From NCBI GenBank assembly GCA_024734495.1, contig JALMQS010000136.1, forward strand, positions 4,373,185 through 4,437,184: a DNA stretch of 64,000 nt. Direction: 5' to 3'. The DNA is from Forficula auricularia (lineage: Eukaryota > Arthropoda > Insecta > Dermaptera > Forficulidae). The notes beneath the pieces are model-generated. The model did no database searches. It saw nothing but the letters and a program-made list of their open reading frames with translations, and was not told where the DNA came from. Numbering within the stretch: the stretch's first letter is position 1; the number at the start of each line of letters is the position of its first letter. Below, piece by piece: positions 1-11,557 of this stretch. A program made the translations under genes and the position numbers.

Positions 1-1570
1 TAGAGAAACACACACAATCATGTTTTTTTCCCCATAAACAAATCTCCGTTGTATTTAAACGATAAATCAATTTTTTAGAACGATTGAATAAATGTTTTAT
101 AGAGAGTTTCAAAACTATGACTACCCAATTAATATAGGCTTGATGATTATTCATTATATAAGTGAATAAAAATTTTGTCCAGGATACCAGAGTTTTTTTA
201 ATCTTAGGTATGTAAAATAAACTTTAAGATTTTTGCCTTTTGCCCGTATGTATTTGAGAGTATAGTTTCGAAGATATTGTTCTTGGTTGTTGTTTGGTCT
301 AATATAGCAGTTCTCAACCGGTATCTCATCTATCTTGTTACAGCTATGGATGTTTGTTGTGTTGATTTTGAAATTGTAAAGGCTTTAACTAAAAAATAGC
401 TCAAGTTCTAAAGGTTTAAACATACTTCAAAATTGAAATAAAATAATTAAATGAATTTTTAAACATGAAGGGTTTCTCATTTTCGAACGGAAACTAAGCC
501 ACTTGCAGAGGACAAAATGAATCGTAGTTAAAAGCTGAAACTTGGTTCAAAGACGCAGCTTATTAGTATAAACCTTGGTTGCAGCTCATAAGCTAAAACC
601 GTTCAAGAACTCCTCAAAAACGATTCTAAAAGCTGTAAAGCTTTTGAGGACAAGATTTAATTAGTTGTTAATAATAGAAATCAAAAATTTTGGCACCAGA
701 ACAAATAATCTACCATCCTATCATCATTTTAATATTAATTAAATTAATTTTGACCAAAACTTAATTAGAGTATCCCAGGAAATATAGTGACGGTTTTCTG
801 AAACTTCTCACATTTTTTAATAAATTTTATATTATCCCACATTCATCGAATTTATTTTACTAAATTTTCTTTGGTATTTTAAAATATATTTTCATTTGTA
901 TTTTTCTTTGGCGTGTTTTGAGTTTTTCAAATTTCATATTCTTCGTTTGATATGAAATATTTTATTTTTAGAATTTTAAAATAAATATAATATTAATAAT
1001 AAAAGTGGCTAGAAAAAATTGCAAGATGAACAGATATTTTTGTTGGTGGTAGTAAAATTTTTTGAATATGGTTTTTGCTAGAACGTATATGTTAATATTA
1101 TTTTTACAAGTATAGGGAAAATTTTAGCCAAACTTTATTTCTTTAAGAAAGAATGAAAACAAATTTAATTTATTACTAAAAAAAATAATTACAATTTGAC
1201 TAAAGTTTTATTCTAATTTGTTATTTAAAAGTGACTCTTTTGGAAACAGTGGAAATAACTTCAATTTATTTTTCATATAAAATTACGGGGAGGACGAAGG
1301 TTTCCGATACAATTTATTAAATCATAAAGGTGAAAACGGAAAATATAATTAATATCATTTCCGTATCCGTCCTCCTAGCTATATAAGGCTCTTCCTACCT
1401 TTCCTTTTTTAGAGGCCTTGTTGTTCATACTGATGTTTTGGAAGATTCAATACCTAGGGTTTGACGCCTGTACAATAAGACAATATTATTTTATGGTATC
1501 AATCTAGAAAGAAAAATTCTACTATGTCTCAAGTAGTTTTTATCTTTATTTCAACCAATGTTGTTCTAGC
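1..1570. other. No gene seen
   Basis: AT-rich sequence with stops in all frames. The only structure I see is a weak inverted repeat, GGAGGACG at 1289-1296 facing CGTCCTCC at 1368-1375. It could be intergenic or intronic. Confidence 0.6.
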
Positions 1571-1577
1571 CAATTGA

Positions 1578-1615
1578 GTACTTGAAAAAGTCTCGAGAGA
1601 GACGAAACGTTGTAC
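1578..1615 (+). ncRNA. Hammerhead ribozyme, U3-A8 variant
   Basis: Stem I is GUAC 1578-1581 pairing perfectly with GUAC 1612-1615. The first core box is UUGAAAA (1582-1588) instead of CUGANGA. One extra A follows, then stem II GUCUC/GAGAC (1590-1594 and 1599-1603) with loop GAGA, then GAAA (1604-1607). Stem III is the palindrome ACGU (1607-1610) and the predicted cleavage follows U1611. Positions 3 and 8 are U and A rather than C and G, a pair-preserving double change. The layout is that of Penelope-associated hammerheads; activity is inferred. Confidence 0.7.
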
Positions 1616-1625
1616 AAAAATTGAA

Positions 1626-2284
1626 GAAGAACTTCAATAAAAAACTTTGTCCAATAAACTGAATTTTTAATCTACTAATCACAATACTTTTTCAAGGCCT
1701 TTTCGAATAATGAAACAAACAACCCATTGTCTGCCTGGGTATAAAAGGAAAAGGGAAACCTTTTTTAAAACCCTAAGAATGGGATTTGTCTACCCGAGAA
1801 TAATTAATTTGATTATGAAAAAACCCATCAAAAACAATTTTGTCGAAGATGAGACCGTGACAGATCGAATTATCACCCCAAAAATCCCCTAACCCGTGAA
1901 TTTCATCAAAATCGGTAAAGCAGTTTTCAAAATAGAACTAAGATACAAATATATAAACAAACAAATATATATACAAACAAATAAATATACAACTTTTGCT
2001 CGTTTAATAAGAGTAGATAATACAACAACATATTTATTTTACTAAAGTGAATTTAAAAAAATAACTAGTAGAAGAAACTAAAATATTTTAAAAATTAATG
2101 TAAAGATTTAAGCATCTTTTTTGAGTTTCTTTTTTGAATAAAGATGAAATTTTTTCAAAAGCCAATTATAAGTATTTTTCACTCCTTTCAACTAGAAGGG
2201 AATAGTAAAAAATAAGGCTAAACTGAAAAAAGTTTTCAGTGACGGGTCCTTTATTTTAATGTTGCTTTATTTCTGATATATGTT
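1626..2284. other. No gene seen
   Basis: AT-rich. The 60-codon open frame at 1710-1892 has no recognisable domain. Short tandem-like runs of 'acaaacaaatatata' type lie at about 1955-1990. Confidence 0.6.
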
Positions 2285-2385
2285 GCATATCGGAGAGATT
2301 CGTCTTAAGGGTTTGGCTAACGGCCCGGCAAGCTAGTTAGCGCTTAGGTTTGATTCCCGAGGGGATGAATCCCTCTGATATGTAA
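2285..2385 (+). repeat. Foldback repeat, family B, copy 1
   Basis: Inverted arms at 2286-2304 and 2364-2382 (CATATCGGAGAG.. facing ..CCCTCTGATATG). The centre holds a box-B-like GGTTTGATTCC near 2347-2357. The right arm and the following 'aaaatatttctactaaaatct' type tail also occur at 29.9-30.2 kb, so this is a dispersed family. The tRNA-like box could point to SINE ancestry, but the hairpin shape is equally like the PLE foldbacks. Confidence 0.5.
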
Positions 2386-2555
2386 TGTAAAAATATTTCT
2401 ACTAAAATCTTTGATTCGTTCTTAAATGAAATTAAATTCACTTGTTAAAATATTTTAATTTTATAAATGCTTGATGATTAGTTGGACGAGAAATAATCTG
2501 GAAATATCTCAAATTACAGTGTAGTTTGATTGCTTGGTCGATTGAGGTGTTTATG

Positions 2556-2700
2556 CAAAGTAAAGTTTCTGCTGAACTACCTCATGAAATTACTTCACAA
2601 ACACTCGAAAATGACTTGCCGAAATGTTGTGTGTCCTAATGAGAATGTCTCATTAAAAAAGTTGAATAGTGGTAGTTTCAGCTGAAACTCCCCTTTCAAT
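2556..2700. repeat. Small foldback, probable PLE relic
   Basis: Arms at about 2557-2585 and 2670-2697 are inverted copies (AAGTTTCTGCTGAACTACC facing GGTAGTTTCAGCTGAAACT). The centre carries ATGAGA..TCTCATTAAAAAA, which also occurs in the foldback at 11.6 kb. No hammerhead core is kept. Confidence 0.4.
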
Positions 2701-3104
2701 AAACTCTTTATAATTAACTTCAAAATTACCTGATGATTACGCTACAACTTAGTTTGGACATAGCTTGCGTTTTTTCATACATTAAGTAATAAAATTTTCA
2801 GAAAAAAATGAATATAAAAAATTTTCCCCTCTGTTTTGGAATTATATGTTTTTTACAAAATTTAGTGGGGTTCATAAACCTTGTAATTAGAGTGTCATAA
2901 AATTTCAACATTACGGTATAAATAGACAGTTTCACCTTATTAAGTAGGTATATTTAAAGAATAAATTGTGGGAAGCATTTATTCAAATATATTTGAAGAA
3001 GTTATTTTGGATTCGGTTTTATTTCGGTTTATTTGATTGTTTTTTTTTTATACTCTTCGGCGGTGAATACCTATGTATAATAGAAGATCGTGATTATAAG
3101 ACTA
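2701..3104. other. No gene seen
   Basis: AT-rich. The short open frame at 2966-3169 runs into the MITE arm and is not a gene. Confidence 0.55.
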
Positions 3105-3106
3105 TA

Positions 3107-3369
3107 CATGGTGTTTCAGGAGAAATAGTAAATATTTTAGGAGGTGGTAGTATAGACGAATTGCAATAAAAAATGCGATATATGGTAACATGTGCCCAAT
3201 TTTTAATTTTTTTTTTAATATCGGCATTCTTAGGACGTATTTACACATGCTGAGTATGCCGATATTGAAAAAAAAATTGGCCACATGTTACCATATATCG
3301 CATTTTTTATTGTAATTCGTCTATACTACCACCTCCTAAAATATTTACTATTCCTCCTGAAACACCCTG
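3107..3369. mobile_element. Hairpin MITE, Tc1/mariner-like
   Basis: Long near-perfect inverted repeat: the left arm begins CATGGTGTTTCAGGAG, the right arm ends CTCCTGAAACACCCTG, and each is flanked by TA (3105-3106 and 3370-3371). The arms run about 125 bp on each side of a short centre near 3235-3250. TA flanks and a CAGGGTG terminus fit a Tc1/mariner-type non-autonomous element. The two short open frames on opposite strands here are products of the palindrome. Confidence 0.7.
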
Positions 3370-3679
3370 TATATAGTTAATATAAAATATAAAGCAATTC
3401 AAAACCATAGGGTACCAAGACTAAAAACCAATATATTGAAATAAAAGACGATAATTGGCTTTACTTCATCTCCAAAACGAGCTATATATCTAGTTTTTGT
3501 TTATTGTTACTTTCAGTATACAAGGACTAGATTAAATATATTTTAAGATCAGAGAACACCAGAGAAAAAAATTAAGTTCTAATGTATATTATTTAGACAT
3601 CATTTTTTGTTCTGAGTTCTCTATATTCAGAAATACTTGTTTTCATTAAAAAATTTTCTCACACATAAATTAAAAAAAA

Positions 3680-4485
3680 AGTTGCAATGGACCACTGATA
3701 AACTTTATCGAGAGCCATTTTAAGTATTAATATGCTTATACCTTTATTAATTATCAGATAAAAATAATTAGATCTTTTTGTAAAATACTTGCTTACTATA
3801 TGGTAAAGTACTTTGAAATGTAATTTTTCTAAAAACTTTATACAACCTTTTTTGAGACCGTCAAGGTAGAATATTTTTTTTTTTGTCACCGGGAACAAAG
3901 CCCATTTAGACAGCATATCAGTAAAGTGTTAGTAGAGTTAGTAGTAGAGGGAGCCGAGTTTTAGCCGGTTAAAATTCTTATATCCTAGCCAGGCTCGAAC
4001 CCGGGTTTCCCGCTTGAACAATGTCATCAACGATGTTGTAGCGAGCCCAGCGCCTTAGCCAGCTCGGACAACCCTACTCCCCAAGGTAGAATATTAAATT
4101 TGATTAAAATTGATTAAGCCATTTTTCAAGATATTTAGAAAAAACTAAAAAGTACTAGAATAAAGAATCTACTCATGTTTATGGGCCGGTATGTGAAAAA
4201 ACTCATCATCGCTTCATTTTGTTAAAGTAATGGTATTTTTTCACTTTCATTAGTTCAACGATGTAGAAAAAATCGTCGACGAAAAACAGGGTAAGATACA
4301 CATCCATACATCCCCACGAATAAAATGAAAAAATCGCACTTTTTGGCCTCTGGATGAAACCCCATATAATTTTTGGCAAAACCGTCACGTGCTAAAATTC
4401 AACCTGATTGAATACTACAATTTGTAACTTTGATTGAGGATCCTTTGAAGTCGCGCATGACTTCGCTATGGATAAAGTAAAAAAT
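3680..4485 (+). repeat. Dispersed repeat Rep2, copy 1 (SINE-interrupted)
   Basis: Matches 16200-17680 in blocks: the start near 3681, the run 'ctaaaaactttat.caacctttttt' at about 3831, the block after the SINE (caagatatttagaaaaaact), the 'catccatacatcccc' tract and the end 'gtcgcgc.tg..ttcgc.atggataaagtaaaaa'. No coding capacity. It is interrupted by a SINE at 3876-4081 that is absent from the other copy. Confidence 0.7.
3876..4081 (-). mobile_element. tRNA-derived SINE, family A, full copy
   Basis: Read on the minus strand it starts near 4081. It has an A-box-like TGGCTAAGGCGCTG (4050-4064) and a box B GGTTCGAGCC (3992-4001), then a body ending 'aaatgggctttgttcc' and an A tail at 3876-3885. 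A perfect 14-bp target duplication (CAAGGTAGAATATT) flanks it at 3862-3875 and 4082-4095. It sits inside Rep2, whose second copy shows the uninterrupted site. RNA polymerase III transcription is inferred from the boxes. Confidence 0.85.
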
Positions 4486-4489
4486 TTAA

Positions 4490-5117
4490 AAAAAAATACA
4501 ATTAGGTGGGTTTTGTACAAATATTTTTGAAATTAAGAAAATCTCGTAAATTTTAACTCTTTTAACAAATTCTATATTTTCTAATCTTTTATTGGAAAGA
4601 TGAAAGGAGCCATGAGTTGCGAATGACCCTGGGACACTCACACACACACAAACCATTTAAAAAGTTGTTTATTTATTTATTTCTACATTATATTTCAAAA
4701 GATATTAAATAGTATATATTATTAACATAAGAGTTGGTTAGCATAGGTACTAATTTCATTTTAGTTATTTATCTTATCAATGTAAACATAAATTGGGGAT
4801 AAGTTAAGTAAGAGGCATTTACATTTGAAATGGAGGGTTAATTAACACTTCAAAAATTATCAATACAAATGAATGAAAGTTTTTTTTTTATTGGTAAATA
4901 TTTTGACATGAAACATCACTCTTAAGTTAAAATATTCAAATTAAAGAATTAAAAATGAGTTTTTTCCTTGAATAGTCTTTACTGGACAAAAAGGTTGTCT
5001 GTATGGAGGAAAATCCGTGAAAAAACATAACGTGAATTGAAATCTAATTTAAGCTTAAGTTTCATTTCAAAAAGTTATAGAAACGTTGATTTTAACAACG
5101 AAATTAATTTATATCAT
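4490..5117. other. No gene seen
   Basis: AT-rich. A short CA run (cacacacacaca) lies near 4640. No other structure was found. Confidence 0.6.
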
Positions 5118-5125
5118 CATAAGTA

Positions 5126-5874
5126 CAGGCCCGGATCAAATAGATGCGGGGCCGATTGATTTTTTTTGCGGGACACTCTCTATATATTGAATATTTAAAT
5201 AAAATTCAAATTCAGTATATATAGATAAATACATCAAATGTCATGGATCATCAGATAGATAAACTTCTACAGAAATTAAAAAATAAAAATGTTCAAAATA
5301 CAAAAACATTATTGAATATAAATTTACATCACCGAATATGAATACATGAATTTACATATTTCTAAGTTTTTGTTCTGTAAATTCTTCTAAAATTGTTTGA
5401 AAAATCTAATTTCCTTGCGTCTTCACTTTCAATCGACATAATTGCTAAACTATTTAATCTATCCTGATTCATTGTCGATCCCAGATAATTTTTTAGTAGT
5501 TTTAGCCTGGAAAATGATCTCTCCAGATATGCATATACCTGCATAGTAGTTTACGTACGTAGTGCAAAATCTCTCTAATCTAGGACTATCCCGATTAAAT
5601 TCAATACATTTGACATGAACTTTTACGGGTATCAGTTTTCTTTATTATAAAGTATATATTATATAATTATAAACACATTAATAAATTTCATCCAGCAATG
5701 CGAACTTAAATATATTTTTAATTATTTGAATAATTTATAATTTATCCATTATCGCCAAAACCAATTTGCTTTAAATTTCGAAAAAATTTGTTCATTTTGA
5801 TGGTAACGCGGGGCCCTTTCAAATGCAGGGCCCGATTGGGCCCAATCGCTCCAATCGCCCTTTATCCGGCCCTG
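5126..5874 (-). mobile_element. hAT transposon remnant, 749 bp
   Basis: Ends are CAGGCCCGGATCAAAT and, on the other strand, CAGGGCCGGATAAAGG. A perfect 8-bp target duplication CATAAGTA flanks it at 5118-5125 and 5875-5882. CAGG-type ends with 8-bp duplications are diagnostic of hAT elements. The interior holds a transposase C-terminal fragment on the minus strand. Confidence 0.9.
5362..5544 (-). pseudogene. hAT transposase C-terminal (dimerisation) fragment
   Basis: The minus-strand frame reads ERSFSRLKLLKNYL followed by STMNQDRLNSLAIMSIE and ARKLDF. This is the signature of the hAT C-terminal dimerisation region that forms part of the DDE transposase fold, of the type seen in ZMYM-like hAT proteins. 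An in-frame stop lies just upstream of the first Met, and a splice-acceptor-like 'tatgcag' precedes the homology, so the frame starts as a truncation or an exon. About 60 residues remain of a protein usually over 500, and the catalytic DDE part is missing. It is not functional alone. Confidence 0.8.
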
Positions 5875-6068
5875 CATAAGTACATTCAATATTGCATCTC
5901 TTATTAATTTAAGCCAATATATTAGATAGTTTTTAAGGAATTTGGTGTTGGTACTTGGTGAAACATTTTTTAAAATTATTGGATAAAAATACTTGGTAGG
6001 TTTCACATTAAGATATAAAAAAATAAAACGAATTTATTTTTGGAGAATCTTTAATCTCGATATATATA

Positions 6069-6092
6069 TTTGGGTGACTAACCCATCATCAG
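6069..6092 (-). ncRNA. Hammerhead relic (left arm)
   Basis: Minus strand: CUGAUGA (6086-6092) and stem II GGGU/ACCC, but the G of the GAAA box is lost (CCCAAAU). Probably inactive. Confidence 0.5.
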
Positions 6093-6111
6093 GAGAAACA
6101 GTTACCTTCTG

Positions 6112-6158
6112 TTTCTCCTGAAGATGGGTTAGTCACCCGAAATATATATATCCAGATT
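6112..6158 (+). ncRNA. Hammerhead ribozyme
   Basis: CUGAAGA at 6118-6124, one extra U, stem II GGGU/ACCC with loop UAGUC, then GAAA at 6139-6142. Stem III is the loopless palindrome AUAUAUAUAU (6142-6151) and the predicted cleavage follows C6152. Stem I has UCU/AGA pairs after a C-C mismatch. Confidence 0.75.
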
Positions 6159-6239
6159 AAAGATTCTCCAAAAATAAATTCGTTTTATTTTTTTATATCT
6201 TAATGTGAAACCTACCAAGTATTTTTATCCAATAATTTC

Positions 6240-7095
6240 AATATATTAGAAGTTGTAAATGCAAATGCGGCAATGCGGTTTACGTTCCCTGATGTGCCCT
6301 GACTTTCTAAGAAATTGTTGACATGCGCAGTCATGTAGCTTGCACTTTTCTGAAATGTATTTTAGGGAATTTAAGATGGATTCTGAAATCTTCTATTTTA
6401 TATCTTCCCAAGAAATTGAAATGTTGCTCCCTCCCGAGAAATTTTTTGAATATAGGTACCTATGCCTGCAAAAAAGTCATTAAGTTACCGTCGTTATTTT
6501 TACTAGTTCAATATTTTTAATTTTAATTTCAAAAAATAAATAAATGAATAAAAATGAAAAATAAAAATTTTACTTTAAAAAATTATTTACAATTCGCCAA
6601 TCTATGATAATAGCTACATGATATAATCACAAAATACGAATTTAAATAAAGTTTTAATTTGTAAAATAAATTAAATTAATTGCATTTAATATTATATAAT
6701 TGAAAGATTATGCTGAATAATACTATAAATAAAATACAATAATATAAATCATTAGACTATTTCAATTTATCTCTATACAGTGATAAAAATAAAATTATAT
6801 ACGAAGGAACACTATCATTCTATTGATTCATCCTGCTTGAAAAATAAATACATAGTGCCTGGAGCACCGAGCGATGCTCGGTAACTTTTTGCCTCTAAAT
6901 AGCTTAAGTTTCAAATTTCAAGGCTCTGCGAATTACCGAAGACGAGATATGAACGATTAAAATATTTATTTTGCGACATGACTAATTTACACCCCTTCCT
7001 TTCAATCGGATTAAAAATTATACGCGACTAATAACTCATGAGACTTGATAAGTTCACCAATTTTTAGCGAAATTACTTAATATGCTTCAGAATTT
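6240..7095. other. No gene seen
   Basis: AT-rich. The open frame at 6323-6520 encodes no recognisable protein. Confidence 0.6.
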
Positions 7096-7099
7096 TTGG

Positions 7100-7345
7100 T
7101 TTTGAAACATCTAGGGCTGAGTTTCTTAAAAACTACCCTCAAGGATAAAGTTATATTATATATTTGGGGAGTGAGCCAGTTTACTTTGAATCCTGATGAT
7201 GGACTCACCCCTGAAATATATCGAATTCAAAACTCAATTTTGTTATATGTCTTTTTTGTGAAACCTACCTCGCATCTTGCTCAAGTTTTATTATTATATT
7301 GAAATGTTTCACCTAGAATCAACACCTAACTCCTTAAAATTTATT
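7100..7345 (-). mobile_element. PLE fragment, minus orientation
   Basis: Inner inverted arms at 7159-7174 and 7204-7220 surround a hammerhead core. Downstream comes GTGAAACC (7258-7265), a spacer of about 35 bp, then the terminal box in reverse (AATGTTTCACC.. CAACACC, ~7302-7328). The order is the mirror image of the 5.9-kb element. Confidence 0.6.
7193..7216 (+). ncRNA. Hammerhead relic or weak ribozyme
   Basis: CUGAUGA (7193-7199), extra U, degenerate stem II (GGACUCACCCCU), GAAA (7213-7216), then palindromic AUAUAU. Stem II pairs poorly, so activity is doubtful. Confidence 0.55.
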
Positions 7346-7980
7346 TATAATGTATGTTTAACTATAGACTAATAAGGTTTGATTTTGGTTAATTTTTAGT
7401 TATCAAAATAGTTTTAACCCTTTTGGAGATATTTCGGAAAAACTCAAATTTTATTTATGGTTACATATTTATGTTACATTGTTCATTTGTTTTATAAAAA
7501 AAATAAAATAAAATAAATGTAAATGCTCAAAAAGGATGGGGTATGATAAAGTCATGTGTATTCTGTATGGCCACATTACCTTATATAGATAAATATTTAT
7601 TTATTAAGCAAAAAATATTAATAGGCTTTCCGAAATCATTTTTTAATTATCTAGGAAAAATTCTCGTTTAGTTTTTATTATAATTTGTTTAATATTTTTT
7701 TTCTTACCTTGATATACAAATTAACAAATAGTATTTTTTTAATCTATTTTTGTTTTTAGTTCTAGCTAAGGGCAAGGTTATTTGGAATGTATAACTAGAT
7801 AATTAAATCTCGAAAAAATTTACTAGTAAACAAACTGGACAAAACTATTAAGAAATTTCGAAGATTGGATTTCCCAATTAAGGACCTGGAAGTAGAGTCA
7901 AAAAACTAATAAACATGTTTGTTTACTTTACTTCTGGTATTAAAAAAATGCATAAAAACAATTTATTATTTTTAAAATTA
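7346..7980. other. No gene seen
   Basis: AT-rich, no repeat boundary recognised. Confidence 0.6.
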
Positions 7981-7987
7981 AGATTTG

Positions 7988-8149
7988 GGGAGTCGGGTTG
8001 GCTCAGTCGGCTAACGCACTGGCCTCGCTTCGCCATCGATAAAATTTCTACCACCTAAAAATTCGGCTCCCTCACTAACCCTACTAGCACTTTACTTATG
8101 TGGTGTCTAAATGGGCTTTGTTCCTGGGGACATTAAATAAAAAAAAATC
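7988..8149 (+). mobile_element. tRNA-derived SINE, family A, deleted copy
   Basis: Shares the head (TTGGCTCAGTCGGCTAACGC) and the body (CGGCTCCCTC, AATGGGCTTTGTTCC) with the 3.9-kb SINE. It lacks the stretch containing box B, so it should be transcriptionally dead. The A-rich tail ends at about 8149. Target duplication AGATTTG at 7981-7987 and 8150-8156. Confidence 0.75.
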
Positions 8150-8156
8150 AGATTTG

Positions 8157-8863
8157 TCACATGCAATAATTTTTTTTTTTTTAATCCTATATTTCGCATA
8201 ATTGAAACCTTAGTCGAAGAGCATATGAACCTCTTTATAACATTGCACTATAGAGGCTGAGAGGGTTGAATTAAAAAAAATTAGCCCCTTTGTTCGATGC
8301 CTTTTATTCTTCACAATGTTTCTGCTTTCGGACGATTGATTATTATTTATAGGCTATATCATATTAGAATATTGTTATCTATTAAAAATCTTGTGACACT
8401 TGTTTTCTTCAAATTTAATAACCAATAATCAAAATGATATTAAAATTTAATTAATTTACTATATATTTCTTTAAATAGAAGTTATTTAAAAAGAATAGTA
8501 GTGTATCATCCAGAATCTTTTGTGGTTATGTACAATTAATCCTAAAAATATGCAGTCCGTGTAATTTCCAAAGATTCGGTCTAGCTCCCTTGATAAAAAT
8601 GTGGTCTAATGAAATAAATTAAAAAATTTACCCAAAAGCATAAACTCGCAAGAAGGGAAGATTCACAAATTCCCAAAAATCGTTGCAGTTGAATTAAAAA
8701 AATAAATCCAACCGATGAAACAAAAAGAAATGTTTTATATTCTACCTATATAATATTATTAAAGGTAGTATATTTATATTTGCTATGAAGTCCACCTGTT
8801 TGATTCTTTTCGAATCGAAAAAATCGAAAAAAGTTTTAACTTTCGCGTACACCTAACGTTAAC

Positions 8864-8866
<3 letters not shown>
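8157..8866. other. No gene seen
   Basis: AT-rich, nothing recognised. Confidence 0.6.

Positions 8867-8924
<58 letters not shown>
8867..8924. repeat. (TA)n microsatellite
   Basis: About 29 uninterrupted TA dinucleotides. Confidence 0.95.
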
Positions 8925-8927
<3 letters not shown>

Positions 8928-9340
8928 TGTGAACTGAAATTTTGCACAAACTTTTAGTGCTGATGACAATAGAATCTAGTACCATGCCAGATTATGTATT
9001 TTTTTTTATAATTTACATGTAATTTTACCCTATTAAATTTTGCGCTAGTGGTTATACATCCAAATGTTTTGTTAAGCACAGAAGAGATACCTCACAGGCG
9101 TTAAGTGACGGACATGTATGCTTATGACGCCAGGGTCCATAAAACTCAATTTCAGCTCACGTATATATATGGGTATATAATAGAACAATAGAAATATTAT
9201 TATTATTAACATTTTTTTTAATTAAATCACAATTTAGAATGTGGTGTTAAATTGTCTGTGTTAAATTTTCTTAGAGCCCTACTGATTTATAATTAAAAAT
9301 AATCCATTCCATTTCTGACCTAATAGCTAATTTATTATGT
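8925..9340. other. No gene seen
   Basis: AT-rich, nothing recognised. Confidence 0.55.
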
Positions 9341-9344
9341 ATAA

Positions 9345-9765
9345 ATAATTAAGATCTGGACGAGTGAAATTTGAAATATTTTTTATTTTAAAAACTATTC
9401 ATTTTTGGTATAGAGAACATTTAATAAACTTCTATTGGATTTTTTATGAAGAATTCAAAAATATTAAAATTATATTGAAGGAGATAATAAAAGAGTGGGT
9501 CTTCTTCTGGGATTACAATTACAATTCCAGCAGAAGACACATTCTTTTATTGCCTCCTTCAATATAAAAAATTCTGCTACCCTCGACACAAAAACTTCCG
9601 AATTTAACTAAAATTATAGATAAGTACATAATAAATCATTAAGATCTAGACGTGTGAAATTTAAAATATTTTTTATTTAAAAACCATTCATTTTAGGTAT
9701 AGGAAATATTTAATAAACTCCTATTGGATTTTTATGTAGAATTCATAAATACTAAAATTTATGGC
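9345..9765. repeat. Direct duplication (~130-bp units) split by a PLE
   Basis: 9345-9474 and 9627-9765 are diverged direct copies (AAGATCTGGACGAGTGAAAT versus AAGATCTAGACGTGTGAAAT, and on through TTCTATTGGATTTTT). The PLE hairpin at 9475-9608 lies between them. Confidence 0.75.
9475..9608. mobile_element. PLE hairpin, family B, small copy
   Basis: Inverted arms begin TTGAAGGAGATAATAAAAGAG and end with the reverse complement; the right end carries AATTCTGCTACCCTCG. Perfect 10-bp duplication TAAAATTATA at 9465-9474 and 9609-9618. It belongs with 12870, 25946 and 63280 but has lost the central hammerhead segment. Confidence 0.75.
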
Positions 9766-9769
9766 ATGT

Positions 9770-11555
9770 TCCATTTGAAAAAATTGAGTATTAACAACTG
9801 GTTGATTTTTAGAAATAAACGCTTATTATGGTCATCCTGGATATAAAATTTGAATTTTTATGATTAAGTAAGATTGTTTAATGTCTAATTAAGAGTTCTG
9901 ATTGATCAAATTAATTCTTCAAATAATAGTTTAATTATTATTAATTTTGAAAGATGAACCTAAATTGGTAGATTTTATAAACTAACTAAAATAACTCTAG
10001 AAATAATAAATTTTAGACATCAAGTGCATTATACAAAATCATCTTAGTTTTTAACACTTAATCTAATGGGAGTTCCATTGAAAATAAGAAAATTGATGGC
10101 GATTGCGGCAAAGCAGAAAGTGTCCAAAAGTTGTTAATAATTTATTTAGCATAGCATATTCCAAAACATAAATATGACAAAGTTCAAAATTTTCTCTCAA
10201 CTCATTCCATAAAAACTTTTAATGAACGAGTTCTGTGGAACACCCTATATATACCCGTTTTGTTTCGTTTTGCTGTTATAATAATTTTCTTGGAGCTACA
10301 ATTTTTAAGGGTGTTCAACTGTTAAATGTCTATATTTTACATAAGTTAATGAAATTAAGATAATAATAGTTTTCACTTAAAAATTATATCTCTAAGTGAA
10401 TAATTTATAATGTTTAATAATGATAATGATTAAAATTTGATCAATATAAATTTATATAGATTTGTCTATTAAATTATTGTTTAATCTTATTATATAACTA
10501 AATTTATTGAACTTATTATTAGTTTATTTTATACTAGCTGCGCATTGCAATTTTTCTATCGTACTTGTGTTATCAAAACGCAAGCTCTTGACTTTATTCT
10601 ATATATATTACGTAAAGTAAATGCCTAATCATTTTACTAAACAATTCATTTTTCGATGTCAATGAATTGAAAAATCATTTATAATTTATAAGAAATTAAT
10701 CAATGTCTCTTCTGATTGAAATAAATAAATATTGATAAAAATGTATAAAAAAAATATAGAGCACTCAGAGTAAATTTTAATGTTAATTAAAAAAAAAGTC
10801 AAAGCATTGATAAAATTAATGAAAAATGGAAAATTATTCTTTTTTACATTTATTGAGTTTCAAATTTTTGCATTTATTTTCAATATATGCCCTCCTCCAG
10901 ATGTTTAAAAAGGTGGTCCCCAGTAAGGACAAATTTATATTAAATAATAAATTCAGGATTTTATTTTTTAATAAAAGTAATTATTTGGTTTATTATGTTT
11001 AATAAATATTTGTCTATTAGTTGTGTCCCCTATTTTTTAAAAAAATTCTTTATTATTGTACTTTATTAGTTGTTTTTTTTTAATTTCTCAAAAACTTCTG
11101 TAGCAATTAAGATATAAAAAATGTAGAGAGCACAGGACATGATCTACAAAAAAAGCTTCTTATGACGAATTATTTTTCCGGAATAATAATTTCTTTTAAC
11201 TTAAATGAATTATGTATTTATTTTATTTATTTATTTATTAAAAATTTAAAAGTTCAAAATGTCGAGAGTAGCAGACTTGAGATTTCTAAAGAAACCCATG
11301 AGAAATTATCATCTACTAAATACGAAATGTTAGGATTCACTTTTATTACATAAACCCCTTCTAGCATGTAATAAAATTTATACCTAGCATCTGGTATTCA
11401 CTAGGTGCTAATCTCTGGGGATTTTCTTTAGAAATATTTTTAGGCTCCTTTTTAAAAAATTAAAAAAAACAATTAAAATAAAGTACTTTAAAGAATTGTA
11501 GGTACTTACAATATAATTATTTCTATTCACATGTTATGTAAAATATAATAAATTG
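9770..11555. other. No gene seen
   Basis: AT-rich. The open frame at 11162-11353 has no recognisable domain. Confidence 0.55.
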
Positions 11556-11557
11556 TC

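Larger units (their letters stand above)
5934..6238 (+). mobile_element. PLE hairpin with terminal box
   Basis: A terminal box (GGTGTTGGTACTTGGTGAAA, ~5945-5964) precedes a near-perfect palindrome with arms 5973-6101 and 6109-6238 and loop TTACCTT. The inner arms carry hammerhead cores on both strands. The same terminal box recurs at 7.3, 18.4, 20.3, 52.4 and 60.7 kb. I infer a non-autonomous Penelope-like element; there is no coding sequence. Confidence 0.7.

Noticed and set aside
1289..1375. Short MITE
   Set aside because: Only 8 bp of clean inverted ends and no target duplication.
3876..4081. tRNA gene
   Set aside because: The boxes are spaced for a tRNA-derived SINE, and no clean cloverleaf with acceptor stem is formed.
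7988..8149. tRNA gene
   Set aside because: Only the A-box half is tRNA-like, box B is missing, and the SINE body and duplication are present.
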